Shown here: piece after piece, positions 8,231-16,924 of the stretch
How the letters are laid out: each line of letters opens with the position of its first letter
Numbering within the stretch: the stretch's first letter is position 1
NCBI RefSeq assembly: GCF_018130615.1
Contig: NZ_JAFCKB010000006.1
Span: 186,001 to 250,000, forward strand
From: Bradyrhizobium manausense
GTDB taxonomy: Bacteria; Pseudomonadota; Alphaproteobacteria; Rhizobiales; Xanthobacteraceae
Direction of reading: 5' to 3'
Length of the DNA stretch: 64,000 nucleotides
Notes under the pieces: model-generated
Told to the model about the DNA's origin: nothing
Database searches by the model: none
What the model saw: only the letters and a program-made list of their open reading frames with translations
Made by a program: the position numbers and the translations under genes

Positions 8231-9751
8231 TTACCACTTGTAACGGACGCCAGTGACGAGCTCGTCAGCGCTGTCGTGGAGGTGTGCCTGACTTGCGCTG
8301 TAGCCACCCGTCGTCTTGAGGTGATCGCCGGCGACATAGACGTCGACATTCGGAATCGGATGGTACATGAACGAAGCGTAGGTCGTCATGCGGGTGCCCG
8401 TGCCGGTCGCCACCGCGCCCGTGGCATCCTTGAACGGCACCAGTGTGTAGCCGGCAGCATTGATGGCCGCGTTGTGGGCGAAGAAGTCCTGCCAGCCGAC
8501 CTCGAAGTCGTAGAACTTCGAAGGCGTAACCTTGGCCGACACCGTGACGACATCGTCGTTGCGGATGCCGAGGATAGTGCCCTGATCGGCGTTGTAGTGA
8601 ATGTAGCCGGTGTTCAGGCGAAGCAGGCCGCCGTCCCAGTTGCCACCGATGCCCCAGGACTGATGGATATGACCGACATTGGTCGTCCCGATGGTCGGAG
8701 TCTCCAACACGTTCGAGCGGGTGTAGAACGCCGACACGTGGAACTCGCCCGCGTTGTAACCGGCAGCCACGGCCTGCGAGCTACCCTTGTCGAGGCCCGC
8801 ACCCGGGATTGGTCCGCTGCCGTTCGGTCCGCCCGGACCGTTGCCGTCGCTGAAATTGTAGGCCGCGCCGAGATAGAGTCCATTGTCGAATATCTTCTTC
8901 CAGACGAGCCCCTGATCGTAGCGGGTGTCGCCCTGTCCATTCGCGCCGTTACCGCCGCTGGTGTAGAAGATGAGCTGCTTGAAGTTGTTGACGTTTGTGA
9001 AGCCACCCTCGCCGGTGCTGAGCGCGGAGGCACCGTAGGGATCGCCCCAGATGTTGGCGACATCGCGCGGCAACGTATTCTGGCGGCCCACGCTGAACTT
9101 GCCGAGCGTCGGACTCTCGAAGCCGACCCAGGCGTCGCGATTGAAGAGTACGCCGGGCGTGTCCATGTTGCCGCTGGGGAGCTCGAACTCGCTTTCCATG
9201 CGCGCCAATAGGTTGAAATTGTATTCGGGGAAAACCTTCTGGGTAACGAAGATTCCCCAGCGGTTGCCGCTGAACCACGAGGTGTTCAAGCCGATAGTCG
9301 ATCGTCCGGCCGTATCGACATTGCTCATATAGCCGAACGACGGTTCGATAAGGCCATACAGCAGCACATCCGTGTTCTCGGTCTCGAAGATATGCACGGG
9401 CTTGCCGGTCTTGAGAGCCTCCCAGGCGCCGACCTTGGTCGGCATTGGCGGGGGCGGCGGCATCTGAGCGTGCGCCTCTTCCTTCTTCTCGACCTGCTTC
9501 AGGCGATCATTCATCGCCTTCACTTTGGTCTTCTGGTCCTCCATGTCGGAGAGACGTTTGTTCAATGCCCTGATCTCGGCCTTGAGCTCGGCAATGTCGT
9601 CTGCCTCGGCTGGGGTCATCGCTGCAAGGCCGGCAGAGATGGCCGCGCCGATAAACGCATAGCGTGCAACCGCCCCGAGCGTTGCATTACGCCGATCGAT
9701 CCTTGCCGTACCGGTCAGCCAGAGATGCCGAAGTCGCGTCGTCAATTTCAT
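8231..9751 (-). CDS. Outer-membrane porin with N-terminal coiled coil
   Basis: The 506-aa precursor has a long signal sequence (cleavage near AEADD, about residue 50), then a heptad-like coiled coil (about residues 52-88, ELKAEIRALNKRLSDMEDQ) and a proline stretch. The rest is a beta-rich barrel ending in the C-terminal aromatic signature VRYKW. The start ATG at 9751 is preceded by a G-rich site; a TTG four codons upstream is less likely. It is divergent from the response-regulator operon and upstream of the 2HCT gene, so it probably admits the organic acid that the inner-membrane carrier takes up. Barrel sequence does not reveal specificity. Confidence 0.85.
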   Translation of the reverse strand: MKLTTRLRHLWLTGTARIDRRNATLGAVARYAFIGAAISAGLAAMTPAEADDIAELKAEIRALNKRLSDMEDQKTKVKAMNDRLKQVEKKEEAHAQMPPPPPMPTKVGAWEALKTGKPVHIFETENTDVLLYGLIEPSFGYMSNVDTAGRSTIGLNTSWFSGNRWGIFVTQKVFPEYNFNLLARMESEFELPSGNMDTPGVLFNRDAWVGFESPTLGKFSVGRQNTLPRDVANIWGDPYGASALSTGEGGFTNVNNFKQLIFYTSGGNGANGQGDTRYDQGLVWKKIFDNGLYLGAAYNFSDGNGPGGPNGSGPIPGAGLDKGSSQAVAAGYNAGEFHVSAFYTRSNVLETPTIGTTNVGHIHQSWGIGGNWDGGLLRLNTGYIHYNADQGTILGIRNDDVVTVSAKVTPSKFYDFEVGWQDFFAHNAAINAAGYTLVPFKDATGAVATGTGTRMTTYASFMYHPIPNVDVYVAGDHLKTTGGYSASQAHLHDSADELVTGVRYKW

Positions 9752-10153
9752 GTCGCCCCCCAAAAGAGTTTTGTTAGCGAGACAAAACTGGCGGCGAGTG
9801 CTGTCAAAACCCTGTCATGCCGTGCAGTCCAACGAGTGCAGCGTCGATCGGCGCTGAGCGTTGCAGGTTCAACACAGGGTGAGAACGTTTCGCATATGCA
9901 CAATGCGTGCACGGCGACGCAATGAAACACCGTGGGCTTACGGGCTTTCTGAGGGCCACTTGACCACGTCGTTCATCCTGTTAGTTGTTGAGCGATAACG
10001 ACGAGCGCCAAGGACAATGGCGCCCCCGGGCCAATGACAAGCTCGGCGCCCAAGCCGACCGAATTTGGAATCAGAGGTAGACGAGCGGTCGCCATCGACG
10101 CATTGCCGAGGGTGTCGCAACGCGGACGCGCGTTTCGGCTTGGGGAACAGTTT
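9752..10153. other. Divergent promoter region between porin and response-regulator operons
   Basis: These 402 bases hold no convincing gene. The porin-proximal side carries a perfect inverted repeat (9767-9789) and a TGTCA direct repeat with 11-base periodicity (9802-9817), annotated separately. The side near the response regulator shows no motif I can name. The arrangement fits control of the porin-transporter operon by the divergently encoded two-component system. Confidence 0.5.
9767..9817 (-). promoter_or_regulatory. Candidate response-regulator binding sites in the porin promoter
   Basis: AGTTTTGT at 9767-9774 and ACAAAACT at 9782-9789 form a perfect 8-base inverted repeat with a 7-base spacer, 16 bases upstream of the porin ATG. 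Further upstream, TGTCA occurs at 9802-9806 and 9813-9817, exactly 11 bases apart. OmpR/PhoB-type regulators typically bind direct half-sites with that period, and the divergent gene encodes such a regulator. The functional link is inference. Confidence 0.4.
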
Positions 10154-10843
10154 ATGCGTGCACTCCTGATTGAGGACACCGTTGATCTCGGTGCGGCGAT
10201 CGCCGCTAGGCTCAGGGATCAAGGTCATGCGGTAGAGTGGCTGACCGACGGCGGCCTCGCCTCGCAGCGAGTTCAGGAGGATCCCTTCGATCTGATCATT
10301 CTCGACCTGACCTTGCCAGGCATGAATGGCGTCGATGTCTTGAAGCTCGTGCGCGGCCGGCGGATCAATACGCCGGTGCTCGTCATCACCGCGCGCGGCG
10401 AGATCGGCGACAAGATCGATCTCCTCGACATCGGAGCCGACGACTATCTGGTCAAACCGTTCGACTTGCGTGAGTTAGAGGCCCGGATGCGCGCCGTGGT
10501 GCGCCGGCACAGTGGCACGCCGACCAGCCGGATCGAAATCGGAAACGTCACTGTGGACATTGCAGCTCAGTCGATCATCGCAGCTGGCCACAGGGTAGAG
10601 CTGACACGGCGTGAGTTTCGCCTGCTGGAGCTGCTGATACTGAACTTCGGTCAGGTGGTCGCGCGCGAGCGTCTGATGGATCAGCTTTTTGGCTATGAGA
10701 ATGCCGTCAACCCAAATGCGTTGGAACTCTATGTCTCGCGCATCCGGCGACGCCTGAAATCCTCCTCACTGCGCATTGAAACCGTTTGGGGCACAGGGTA
10801 CGTCGCGAAGATCGATCATGACCGGCCGCCAGAAGTCAATTAA
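10154..10843 (+). CDS. Response regulator, OmpR/PhoB family (TctD-like)
   Basis: The 229-aa protein has an N-terminal receiver domain with the acidic pair E7/D8, phosphoacceptor Asp51 (ILDLTLPG), the switch residue in VITARG and the conserved Lys in YLVKPFD. A C-terminal winged-helix domain (about residues 130-225, VELTRREFRLLELL and SRIRRRLK) completes the OmpR/PhoB layout. The ATG at 10154 (MRALLIEDT) fits the family start. The gene overlaps the kinase gene by 26 bases. It most likely controls the divergent porin and 2HCT transporter genes, as TctD or CitB proteins do for tricarboxylate transport. Confidence 0.92.
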   Translation: MRALLIEDTVDLGAAIAARLRDQGHAVEWLTDGGLASQRVQEDPFDLIILDLTLPGMNGVDVLKLVRGRRINTPVLVITARGEIGDKIDLLDIGADDYLVKPFDLRELEARMRAVVRRHSGTPTSRIEIGNVTVDIAAQSIIAAGHRVELTRREFRLLELLILNFGQVVARERLMDQLFGYENAVNPNALELYVSRIRRRLKSSSLRIETVWGTGYVAKIDHDRPPEVN

Positions 10844-12197
10844 GCGCGACATTCTGCTTGGCGCCATCGTGTTGCTCGCCCTTCTCGGGCTTGGGTTGTT
10901 TGCCTACATTCGCGCCTATTCACTCGATGCCGCCGACACGGCCTTCGATCGCGTGCTCGCCGCGGCCGCGCTCTCGATCGCCGATAATGTCAGGGTCGAG
11001 GATGGGCATCTCACGGTCGAGTTGCCGATCGCATCGCTCGAGATATTGGGGGCGTCGCGCGAGACACGGGCATTCTACGCGGTGCGCGCGCCCGATCATT
11101 CGCTCATCACAGGCTATCCCGATTTGCCGGACGCCACGCCGGCGCAGGATCGCAAGCCGCGCTTTTTCGATGCAACCTATTCCAACGATGCCGTGAGGAT
11201 AGGCAGCGTCCAGCGCTACATCGATTTCGGTGAGAAGTCTGGCTGGATCAGCGTCACGGTCGCGGAGACGCGGGAAGCACGAACCCAGCTCGCTTCGGTC
11301 ATCCTCAGAAACTCACTTACCCCGATGGCAGTGGCGGGATTGATCATGTGCTTCTTGATATCGACCGGTCTGAATCGCGCCTGGGCACCGCTGGTTGCTC
11401 TGGAAAACGAACTCGTCCACCGAGCGCCGACCAACCTCAATCCGATCCAGACATCGGTGCCCAAGGAGGTCAATTCCCTGGTTTCCAGCCTCAACCTCTT
11501 CATGCAGCGGTTCGAGGGCGCGCTCAGCTCGCTTCGTCGGATTTCCGTGGACACCACGCATGAGATGCGCACGCCGCTCGCCTCCATCCGGGCGCTTACC
11601 GAAGTCGCGGCGTCCGAGTCTGATCCCGGAGTGCTCCGCGGCTATCTGCAGCGGATTCATGCAAACGCCGTCGTAGCGACGCGCATCGTCAACCAGCTTC
11701 TCGCCGAAGCGGCAGTGGCCCATCATATCGAGACCACCGCCAATCCGAATTGCGATCTTCTCGAACTTTATCTCCAGGCGGTCGAGAGATTGCCCACGAG
11801 CCGAATGCAGCGTTGCAGGCTCGCGCATTTGTCGGCTGCGGATGACCTTCTTGTCAGGGGATCTCCTCTCGTGTTCCGCGAACTGATCGATAATCTGCTC
11901 GACAATGCGCTGAACTATGCGCCGGAAGGATTCATCGATGTCGGTCTGCGAATTGCCGACGGGACAATGATCGAACTCGACGTGGCGGACCGCGGTCCGG
12001 GCATTCCCGACAGCGAAAAAGGTCGCGTGCTCGAGCGCTTCCGGCGAGGGGCCGCGAGCGAAAACGTCGCCGGCACGGGCCTTGGACTCAACATCGTCAG
12101 GAATGCAGCTAATGCGGCGGGAGGTCATCTCGCATTGCTGGATCGGCCCGGCGGCGGCTTGATCGCACGAGTCATTTTGCCGAGGGCGACGTCATGA
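10818..12197 (+). CDS. Sensor histidine kinase (TctE-like)
   Basis: The 459-aa inner-membrane kinase has a first membrane helix at about residues 13-33, a periplasmic domain of about 130 residues, a second helix at about 168-185, a linker, and the H-box with His248 (THEMRTPLA). The catalytic domain shows the N-box DNLLDNALNYAP, G1 DRGPGIP and G2 GTGLGLNIV. The periplasmic domain resembles the N-terminal sensor of tricarboxylate kinases of the TctE group. Translation starts inside the response-regulator gene, and the stop overlaps the next gene by four bases (ATGA), so three products are coupled. Confidence 0.9.
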   Translation: MTGRQKSIKRDILLGAIVLLALLGLGLFAYIRAYSLDAADTAFDRVLAAAALSIADNVRVEDGHLTVELPIASLEILGASRETRAFYAVRAPDHSLITGYPDLPDATPAQDRKPRFFDATYSNDAVRIGSVQRYIDFGEKSGWISVTVAETREARTQLASVILRNSLTPMAVAGLIMCFLISTGLNRAWAPLVALENELVHRAPTNLNPIQTSVPKEVNSLVSSLNLFMQRFEGALSSLRRISVDTTHEMRTPLASIRALTEVAASESDPGVLRGYLQRIHANAVVATRIVNQLLAEAAVAHHIETTANPNCDLLELYLQAVERLPTSRMQRCRLAHLSAADDLLVRGSPLVFRELIDNLLDNALNYAPEGFIDVGLRIADGTMIELDVADRGPGIPDSEKGRVLERFRRGAASENVAGTGLGLNIVRNAANAAGGHLALLDRPGGGLIARVILPRATS

Positions 12198-13297
12198 AGC
12201 ACTCCCTGGAACGGATGGCTGGCGGTCATGTCGTCTTGGCGGCGCTTCTGCTCGTTCTGGGCGCGTGGTCCTCGCAAGGTCGTGCCGAACAATCCAAGTC
12301 GACGCACGAGCTCAAGATCTTCAAGACTCCAGCCGCACCGGCGGCGAAGCTGTTGATCAATGGTACCGCCGATATCGCCAGCATGGGACCGGTCATCGAG
12401 GGCTTTCAAAAGCATCATCCCGACGTCGAGGTCGACTACCGGCTTTACGAAACTGTACCGCTTTACGAGAACGGGACTAGCCAGGAGCCGAGCGCCGATC
12501 TCCTCATCAGCTCGGCAATGGATCTCCAGGTTAAGCTTGCCAATGACGGACATGTGCAGCCGGCCTCGATCATTGCCGCGCGTGGGCTTCCGGATTGGGC
12601 GGCCTGGCGGGACCGCGTGTTCGGTTTCACGCTGGAGCCTGCTGTGATCGCCTACAATGCGGACGCGGTGCCGCCCAATGATGTTCCGCGGTCTCACCGC
12701 GATCTGATCCGTCTGCTGGAGCAGGCGCCGGAAAAATTCCGCGGCAAGATTGCGACCTACGATATCGGCGTCAGCGGTGTCGGTTACCTGTTCGCAACCA
12801 CCGAGTCGATGCTATCGGCAAATTTCTGGCGGCTGACGCATGCACTCGGGACAGTCAAGACGCAACTGTTCTGCTGCACTCAGGACATGATCGATTCCGT
12901 TATCCGTGGCGACAGCGTGATTGCGTATGACGTGCTTGGCTCCTACGCGCTGCGGCGCATGGAGGAGCATCCGAATCTGAAGGTGGTCGTGCCTGAGGAC
13001 TACGTGATCGTCGTGGCGCGCACAATCGTCATTCCGAGCAGGGCGCAGCATCCCGATCTCGCCCAGACTTTCATCGAATACGCTCTCTCGGAGGCTGGCC
13101 AGGCCATCGTTGCGGACTCGTTCGGGCTTTCGGTCGGAGGCCTCGGGATAGATCGCGACCAGATGAAGGCGCGCTACGTCACCGAAAAACCGGGCCTGAT
13201 CAATGCCCCACCGCTCGGCCTGTCCGTCCTCACATATCTCGATTCGATCAAGCGCGAACAGTTCGTGCGGACCTGGCGGCAAATCGTGTCACCTTAG
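12194..13297 (+). CDS. Periplasmic solute-binding protein, third gene of the two-component operon
   Basis: The 367-aa protein has a signal peptide (residues about 1-31, cleavage GRA-EQ) and the layout of an ABC-type extracellular binding protein: GTADIASMGPVIEGFQKHHP near the N-terminus, then SADLLISSAMD and later LAQTFIEYALSEAGQ. No permease or ATPase gene is adjacent. Translation is coupled to the kinase by an ATGA overlap, so I infer that it acts as a ligand-sensing partner of the kinase rather than in transport. PgtC beside PgtA/PgtB in Salmonella is the precedent I recall. An adjacent Cys-Cys pair (FCCTQD) may form a disulfide. Confidence 0.8.
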   Translation: MKHSLERMAGGHVVLAALLLVLGAWSSQGRAEQSKSTHELKIFKTPAAPAAKLLINGTADIASMGPVIEGFQKHHPDVEVDYRLYETVPLYENGTSQEPSADLLISSAMDLQVKLANDGHVQPASIIAARGLPDWAAWRDRVFGFTLEPAVIAYNADAVPPNDVPRSHRDLIRLLEQAPEKFRGKIATYDIGVSGVGYLFATTESMLSANFWRLTHALGTVKTQLFCCTQDMIDSVIRGDSVIAYDVLGSYALRRMEEHPNLKVVVPEDYVIVVARTIVIPSRAQHPDLAQTFIEYALSEAGQAIVADSFGLSVGGLGIDRDQMKARYVTEKPGLINAPPLGLSVLTYLDSIKREQFVRTWRQIVSP

Positions 13298-13307
13298 CCG
13301 CACAGGA

Positions 13308-13331
13308 ACAGGGGAGCCTGAGCTCCCCTGT
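13308..13331. terminator. Bidirectional terminator hairpin
   Basis: A perfect 10-base stem (ACAGGGGAGC at 13308-13317, GCTCCCCTGT at 13322-13331) with a four-base loop lies between two convergent genes, 11 bases after the binding-protein stop and 18 bases from the porin stop. No long T-run follows on either strand, but position and strength suggest a shared transcription end. Confidence 0.65.
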
Positions 13332-13349
13332 CATCATCGGACCCGAATT

Positions 13350-14993
13350 TCAGAAGTCGAACGTCATGCCGGTCGTGACGGCTTCTGCCTTGTTGCCTGC
13401 GACCACATTGTTGTTGGCGTCGCGTCCGCAGACGCCGTAGCCGTGTCCGCTGACGCCGAGACAGTAATGTGCGCCCGGTCCATTGCGCAGATAGCTGCCC
13501 ACCATGTACCAGCTCACGAACGGACTGAAGTGGTACTTCACGCCGATTGCATACTGGTCGGCACTGGAGTCGACGGTGTTGAGCGCAAAGTCTGCCGCAC
13601 CTGCGGGCGCCGAAGCCGCAACCCCGGCCGTGGGATAGGCATTGAGGACGCCCGTGCCGGGCGAACCCGGCGAGGCGTTGGCGTGAGCCCAGGATGCGCT
13701 CACGTCCCACTTGTCGACAGTCTGGGTCGCGCTCAGGAAGTAGCCGTCGCGCGAACGCTCGTTGAAGTCGGCAACCGTATTCTGGCGTCGCATGATCTCG
13801 TAGATGCCGTAGAGCTGAAGGGTGCCGATCATGTCGTTGAACTTGTAGCCCGCGCCGACCTTCGCGGCCCATTCGTTGGCGATGCCGACCGCGCCCGCCG
13901 GAACGGTGAGAACGCCGCCATTGCTCAGCGCTGTCACGGCCTCGTCGCCGGTTCGGTTGGTGCCCTCATGCAGCTCGTAAGCGGCGACGCCCGTGAAACC
14001 GCCTTGGTTGTAGGTCAGCGATGCGCTGTAGAGATTGCCGTAAGAGCCGTCGGTGCAGCCTTCCGGCGCGGATGTCAGCGGGAAACCCGAGCCGCTGCCG
14101 CGCGACGATGTAGCCGGGCAGTTGAAATCGCCGAGCGCATAGTCGCTGTTGTCCTTTGCGGTGTTCTGTCCCGGCGAGACCATGAGGGTGGCCTGGAAGC
14201 CGTTCCACACCGGCGATTCATACCAGATCGCATGCGCGGCGCGCCAATCGAACTCGGCGCGGAGATCGCCGCCGGTGTTGCCCATGATCGAGTTGTAATC
14301 GCCAAGCGTTGCCGAGAACGGATCAAACTTCGCCGTCGCTTTCTTGTAGGGCGTGTCCGCCTTGCCGGCCTTGATCGTGCCCCAGGGGCTTTCCATGCCG
14401 AGGAAGCTGTCGCGCGTGCCGAACGCTGCGCGCTCGGTTGGAACGGCTGCGACCTCGACGAGCGACTCGAATTGCGCGACGGCCGCCCAGCCGGGATAGC
14501 CATAAGGATCGAGATTGTGCCGCGCGCGAACGCCGAAATAGGTGAGGTTGCTCGAGACGCCGAACTTCGTGCCCTGGTCGTAAACCCCGGGATTGAAGAT
14601 GTCGCCGGAGACATCGACATGGCCGTAGAGCGTCACCGTGGTGTTGTCGATGAACGGGTTGGTTCCGGGCGCCTTGCTGTAGAGCGGAGCGCCGCCGAGG
14701 CTGACGACGGTGTGCTCGGGCGCGGGTGCCGGCGACGGCGCGACCGCCGCGTGAAGAACGGGATTGCCCTTGGGCGAGGCCGGCGCGACGGCGGTCACCG
14801 CAGTCTTCGGCTCGCCCATGTGATTGACGCGTTCGCGAAGCTGCGCGTTCTCCTTCGCAAGCTTGGCATTGCTGCGCTCGAGCGCATCGAGGCGGGCCAC
14901 CACATCATCTATGGTTGCAGCATGTAGTGATTGACTCATTGTGGTTGCACAAAGGGCCGCAAAGCCTGTGCCGAGCAGAAAGGCCTTCCTCAT
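13350..14993 (-). CDS. Outer-membrane porin
   Basis: The 547-aa precursor has a signal peptide (cleavage near LHA-AT, residue 25) followed by a short coiled coil (IDDVVARLDALERSNAK, then NAQLRERVNHM). An Ala/Pro linker and a 400-residue beta barrel follow, beginning TVTLYGHVDVSGD and ending in the C-terminal signature GMTFDF. The segment FLGMESPWGTIKAGKADTP matches the constriction-loop region of general porins. It is a different paralogue from the porin at 8231 and is probably transcribed alone from its own promoter upstream of 14993. Substrate unknown. Confidence 0.85.
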   Translation of the reverse strand: MRKAFLLGTGFAALCATTMSQSLHAATIDDVVARLDALERSNAKLAKENAQLRERVNHMGEPKTAVTAVAPASPKGNPVLHAAVAPSPAPAPEHTVVSLGGAPLYSKAPGTNPFIDNTTVTLYGHVDVSGDIFNPGVYDQGTKFGVSSNLTYFGVRARHNLDPYGYPGWAAVAQFESLVEVAAVPTERAAFGTRDSFLGMESPWGTIKAGKADTPYKKATAKFDPFSATLGDYNSIMGNTGGDLRAEFDWRAAHAIWYESPVWNGFQATLMVSPGQNTAKDNSDYALGDFNCPATSSRGSGSGFPLTSAPEGCTDGSYGNLYSASLTYNQGGFTGVAAYELHEGTNRTGDEAVTALSNGGVLTVPAGAVGIANEWAAKVGAGYKFNDMIGTLQLYGIYEIMRRQNTVADFNERSRDGYFLSATQTVDKWDVSASWAHANASPGSPGTGVLNAYPTAGVAASAPAGAADFALNTVDSSADQYAIGVKYHFSPFVSWYMVGSYLRNGPGAHYCLGVSGHGYGVCGRDANNNVVAGNKAEAVTTGMTFDF

Positions 14994-15220
14994 CTGGTTT
15001 CCCCTTTATCGCCGCGAGCTCTCAGTGGGCCCGGGATAAAGCGGAACGTATTGTATGCCAGATGCCAAATACAATCGGATTGGTGTGATCTTACTCACTT
15101 TCAGTCTGGCTGTGTCTATTTCGCAACTATTCCTGACAAAGTGTGTCGCGCGGCGATCTGCCGCATTGCGGCCCACCGGCCGGTTCGTTGCCAAAAAGGC
15201 GAATGGCTTCAGAAGCTTGC

Positions 15221-15688
15221 TTATTTGCCCCACGGCGTTTCGCCGCGTCCGAGACGGCCGGCGATGTCGGTCTGGAACACCGGTGGTCCGAACGCGAACC
15301 ACTCATCGCCGATCTGGTAGACGAGCAGCCGCTTGTTCTCGGCGCAAAATCGCATCAGCCAATCCAGCGCCTTCGTCTTTGGCTGCTCGCCAACGGGCAC
15401 CACGACGTCGACCGGCAGGCCGCGCCAGAAAAAATTGGCGGCCAGCACGATCATGTCGGATTGATCCGGTCGCATCCAATCCGGCAGCGGGCTCGATGCG
15501 ACCAGCCAGCCGCAGATGAATTCACGGCAGGGATGTTGGGGGCGTTCGGGATAGATGGAACAGCGGTGGGCGACGCTGAAAGGGCACGGTTGCCCTCTGC
15601 GCACCTTGTGTCCGCGCACCTCGATCTGCAGCCAGCCGTCGCAGCAGGCGGTGCAGCTTCCGCAGGTTCTGGTGACGTCGCGGCTCAC
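15221..15688 (-). CDS. Cysteine-cluster (YkgJ-like) metal-binding protein
   Basis: The 155-aa protein begins with TCGSCTACCDG, followed by PCPF, HRCSIYPERP, and CREFICGW. This spacing of eight cysteines in the first 60 residues matches the YkgJ/putative zinc- or iron-chelating family. There is no signal peptide or membrane helix, so it is cytoplasmic. The gene is 96 bases downstream of the bicupin gene on the same strand. The biochemical role is unknown; the family is thought to bind a metal or an Fe-S cluster. Confidence 0.75.
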   Translation of the reverse strand: MSRDVTRTCGSCTACCDGWLQIEVRGHKVRRGQPCPFSVAHRCSIYPERPQHPCREFICGWLVASSPLPDWMRPDQSDMIVLAANFFWRGLPVDVVVPVGEQPKTKALDWLMRFCAENKRLLVYQIGDEWFAFGPPVFQTDIAGRLGRGETPWGK

Positions 15689-15784
15689 GGGCGAAGCGGT
15701 TGCTCCAGGCGCATCTCGATCGCCTATGAACTACCAGCATCATTCCTGCGCGAGCAAGAGCTGCAGCTGTGTTCTCGCTCGCGC

Positions 15785-16924
15785 CTACGCGTAGAGATAT
15801 CCGACCGGCCTGCCTTCGGTGCGCAGGGGACGAATGTCCTTCTGTGTGACGATCTGGCCGGCGAGGCCGTCGATCTCGTCGCGCTGCGTGGGTGTCCAAC
15901 TGCGAAGTTCATTGATGCCTTTCAGGAGACCGAGACGAAGCACCTGCGTGTTCTCGCCGACGCCGGTGAGGCTGACCGAGTCCTTGCCCGCCGTCACCAC
16001 ATCGCCGGCGGAAAGTTCAAAGCTCTCGCCGGCCTTCTTCTTGAATTCCGCCGAGCCGCGAATGACTCGATAGATCACGACCTCGCCCTTGGCGAAGCGG
16101 TCGGCGTCCACGGCGATCGACGCGCTCTTCGGCAGGAGCGAGCGGCCGCGCGGATCGGTCGCGATGATGTGGCCGGTGACGAGATGGCCGCTTGGAAGCT
16201 CGATGCCGATATCGCGCACGTAGACCGGCAATGCAGATTTGACCAAACCGTCGGTGAGCGGCTTGAACAGCGCATCCAGCGCCAGGGGATCCTGAAGCCA
16301 GAAGCTGGCATCGGCGGGACGATCATGCAGCGGATGGCTCCACGCCACGCGCGGGGTCTCGGCTTCGTCGATCTGATCGGGTCCGACGATGGTCGGATTC
16401 GGAAAGGTGGTGGGATCGGTGATGAAGGCTTCGAGGAATTTGCCGGAGTAGCCCATGGAGATCGGATCAGGCACGACCGTCTGCGGCGTCTTCAGATTAT
16501 CTTCGGTCGACAGGCCCGACCATGTGTAGAACAGCTGGCGGTGGACGATCGCGCTTTGCAGCATCACTGCGCCGGGGCCGACATTGTAGAAGCGCCCATC
16601 ATAGTCGAAGGTGAATGCGCCCGACGTGACCAGCACGAGCTGAAAGCCGCCCGGCGGAAGATGCAGATGGAAATCGGTCGGGCCGGTGTCGGGGCGATAG
16701 ATCGGCAAGTTCGTTGCGACTTCGTGCAGGAGGAAGGTTTCATTGTTGGCGTGGAAGCCTTCGTTGGCGCGGTTGTAGAGCGCTTGCGGACGGTACGTCG
16801 CCTCGAACTTCGCGCTCTTGTCGCGATCGATCGCGACGAAGTCCTGGGTGTTGAGGCGGAGCGGCGCGCCGTTCGGGTGGGTGAGGCCAGTCGTCTTGAG
16901 ATCGCCCGCAGCATGTACGTTCAT
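15785..16924 (-). CDS. Bicupin protein, homogentisate dioxygenase-like fold, function unknown
   Basis: The 379-aa protein shows two beta-rich modules. The first (about 60-140) includes NNETFLLHE, DFHLHLPPGGFQLVLVTSG and the cupin turn YNVGPGAVML. The second (about 220-350) includes LPSGHLVTGHI, EVVIYRVIRGSAEFKKK and SAGDVVTAG. The pattern suggests a dioxygenase- or isomerase-like bicupin distantly resembling homogentisate dioxygenase, but it is about 60 residues shorter and I do not recognise a known enzyme. Possible metal ligands are the His pair in DFHLHLP. The start ATG at 16924 fits (MNVHAAGDLK). Confidence 0.6.
   Translation of the reverse strand: MNVHAAGDLKTTGLTHPNGAPLRLNTQDFVAIDRDKSAKFEATYRPQALYNRANEGFHANNETFLLHEVATNLPIYRPDTGPTDFHLHLPPGGFQLVLVTSGAFTFDYDGRFYNVGPGAVMLQSAIVHRQLFYTWSGLSTEDNLKTPQTVVPDPISMGYSGKFLEAFITDPTTFPNPTIVGPDQIDEAETPRVAWSHPLHDRPADASFWLQDPLALDALFKPLTDGLVKSALPVYVRDIGIELPSGHLVTGHIIATDPRGRSLLPKSASIAVDADRFAKGEVVIYRVIRGSAEFKKKAGESFELSAGDVVTAGKDSVSLTGVGENTQVLRLGLLKGINELRSWTPTQRDEIDGLAGQIVTQKDIRPLRTEGRPVGYLYA

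Noticed and set aside
8032-8349. Longer 105-codon version of the micro-ORF
   Set aside because: The upstream part overlaps the porin gene's 3' end and runs over the strong hairpin. Only the start at 8118 has a ribosome binding site.
13203-14927. Long open frame on the plus strand opposite the second porin
   Set aside because: The minus-strand porin has a signal peptide and barrel signature. The plus-strand frame is Arg/Ala-rich low-complexity sequence typical of a shadow.
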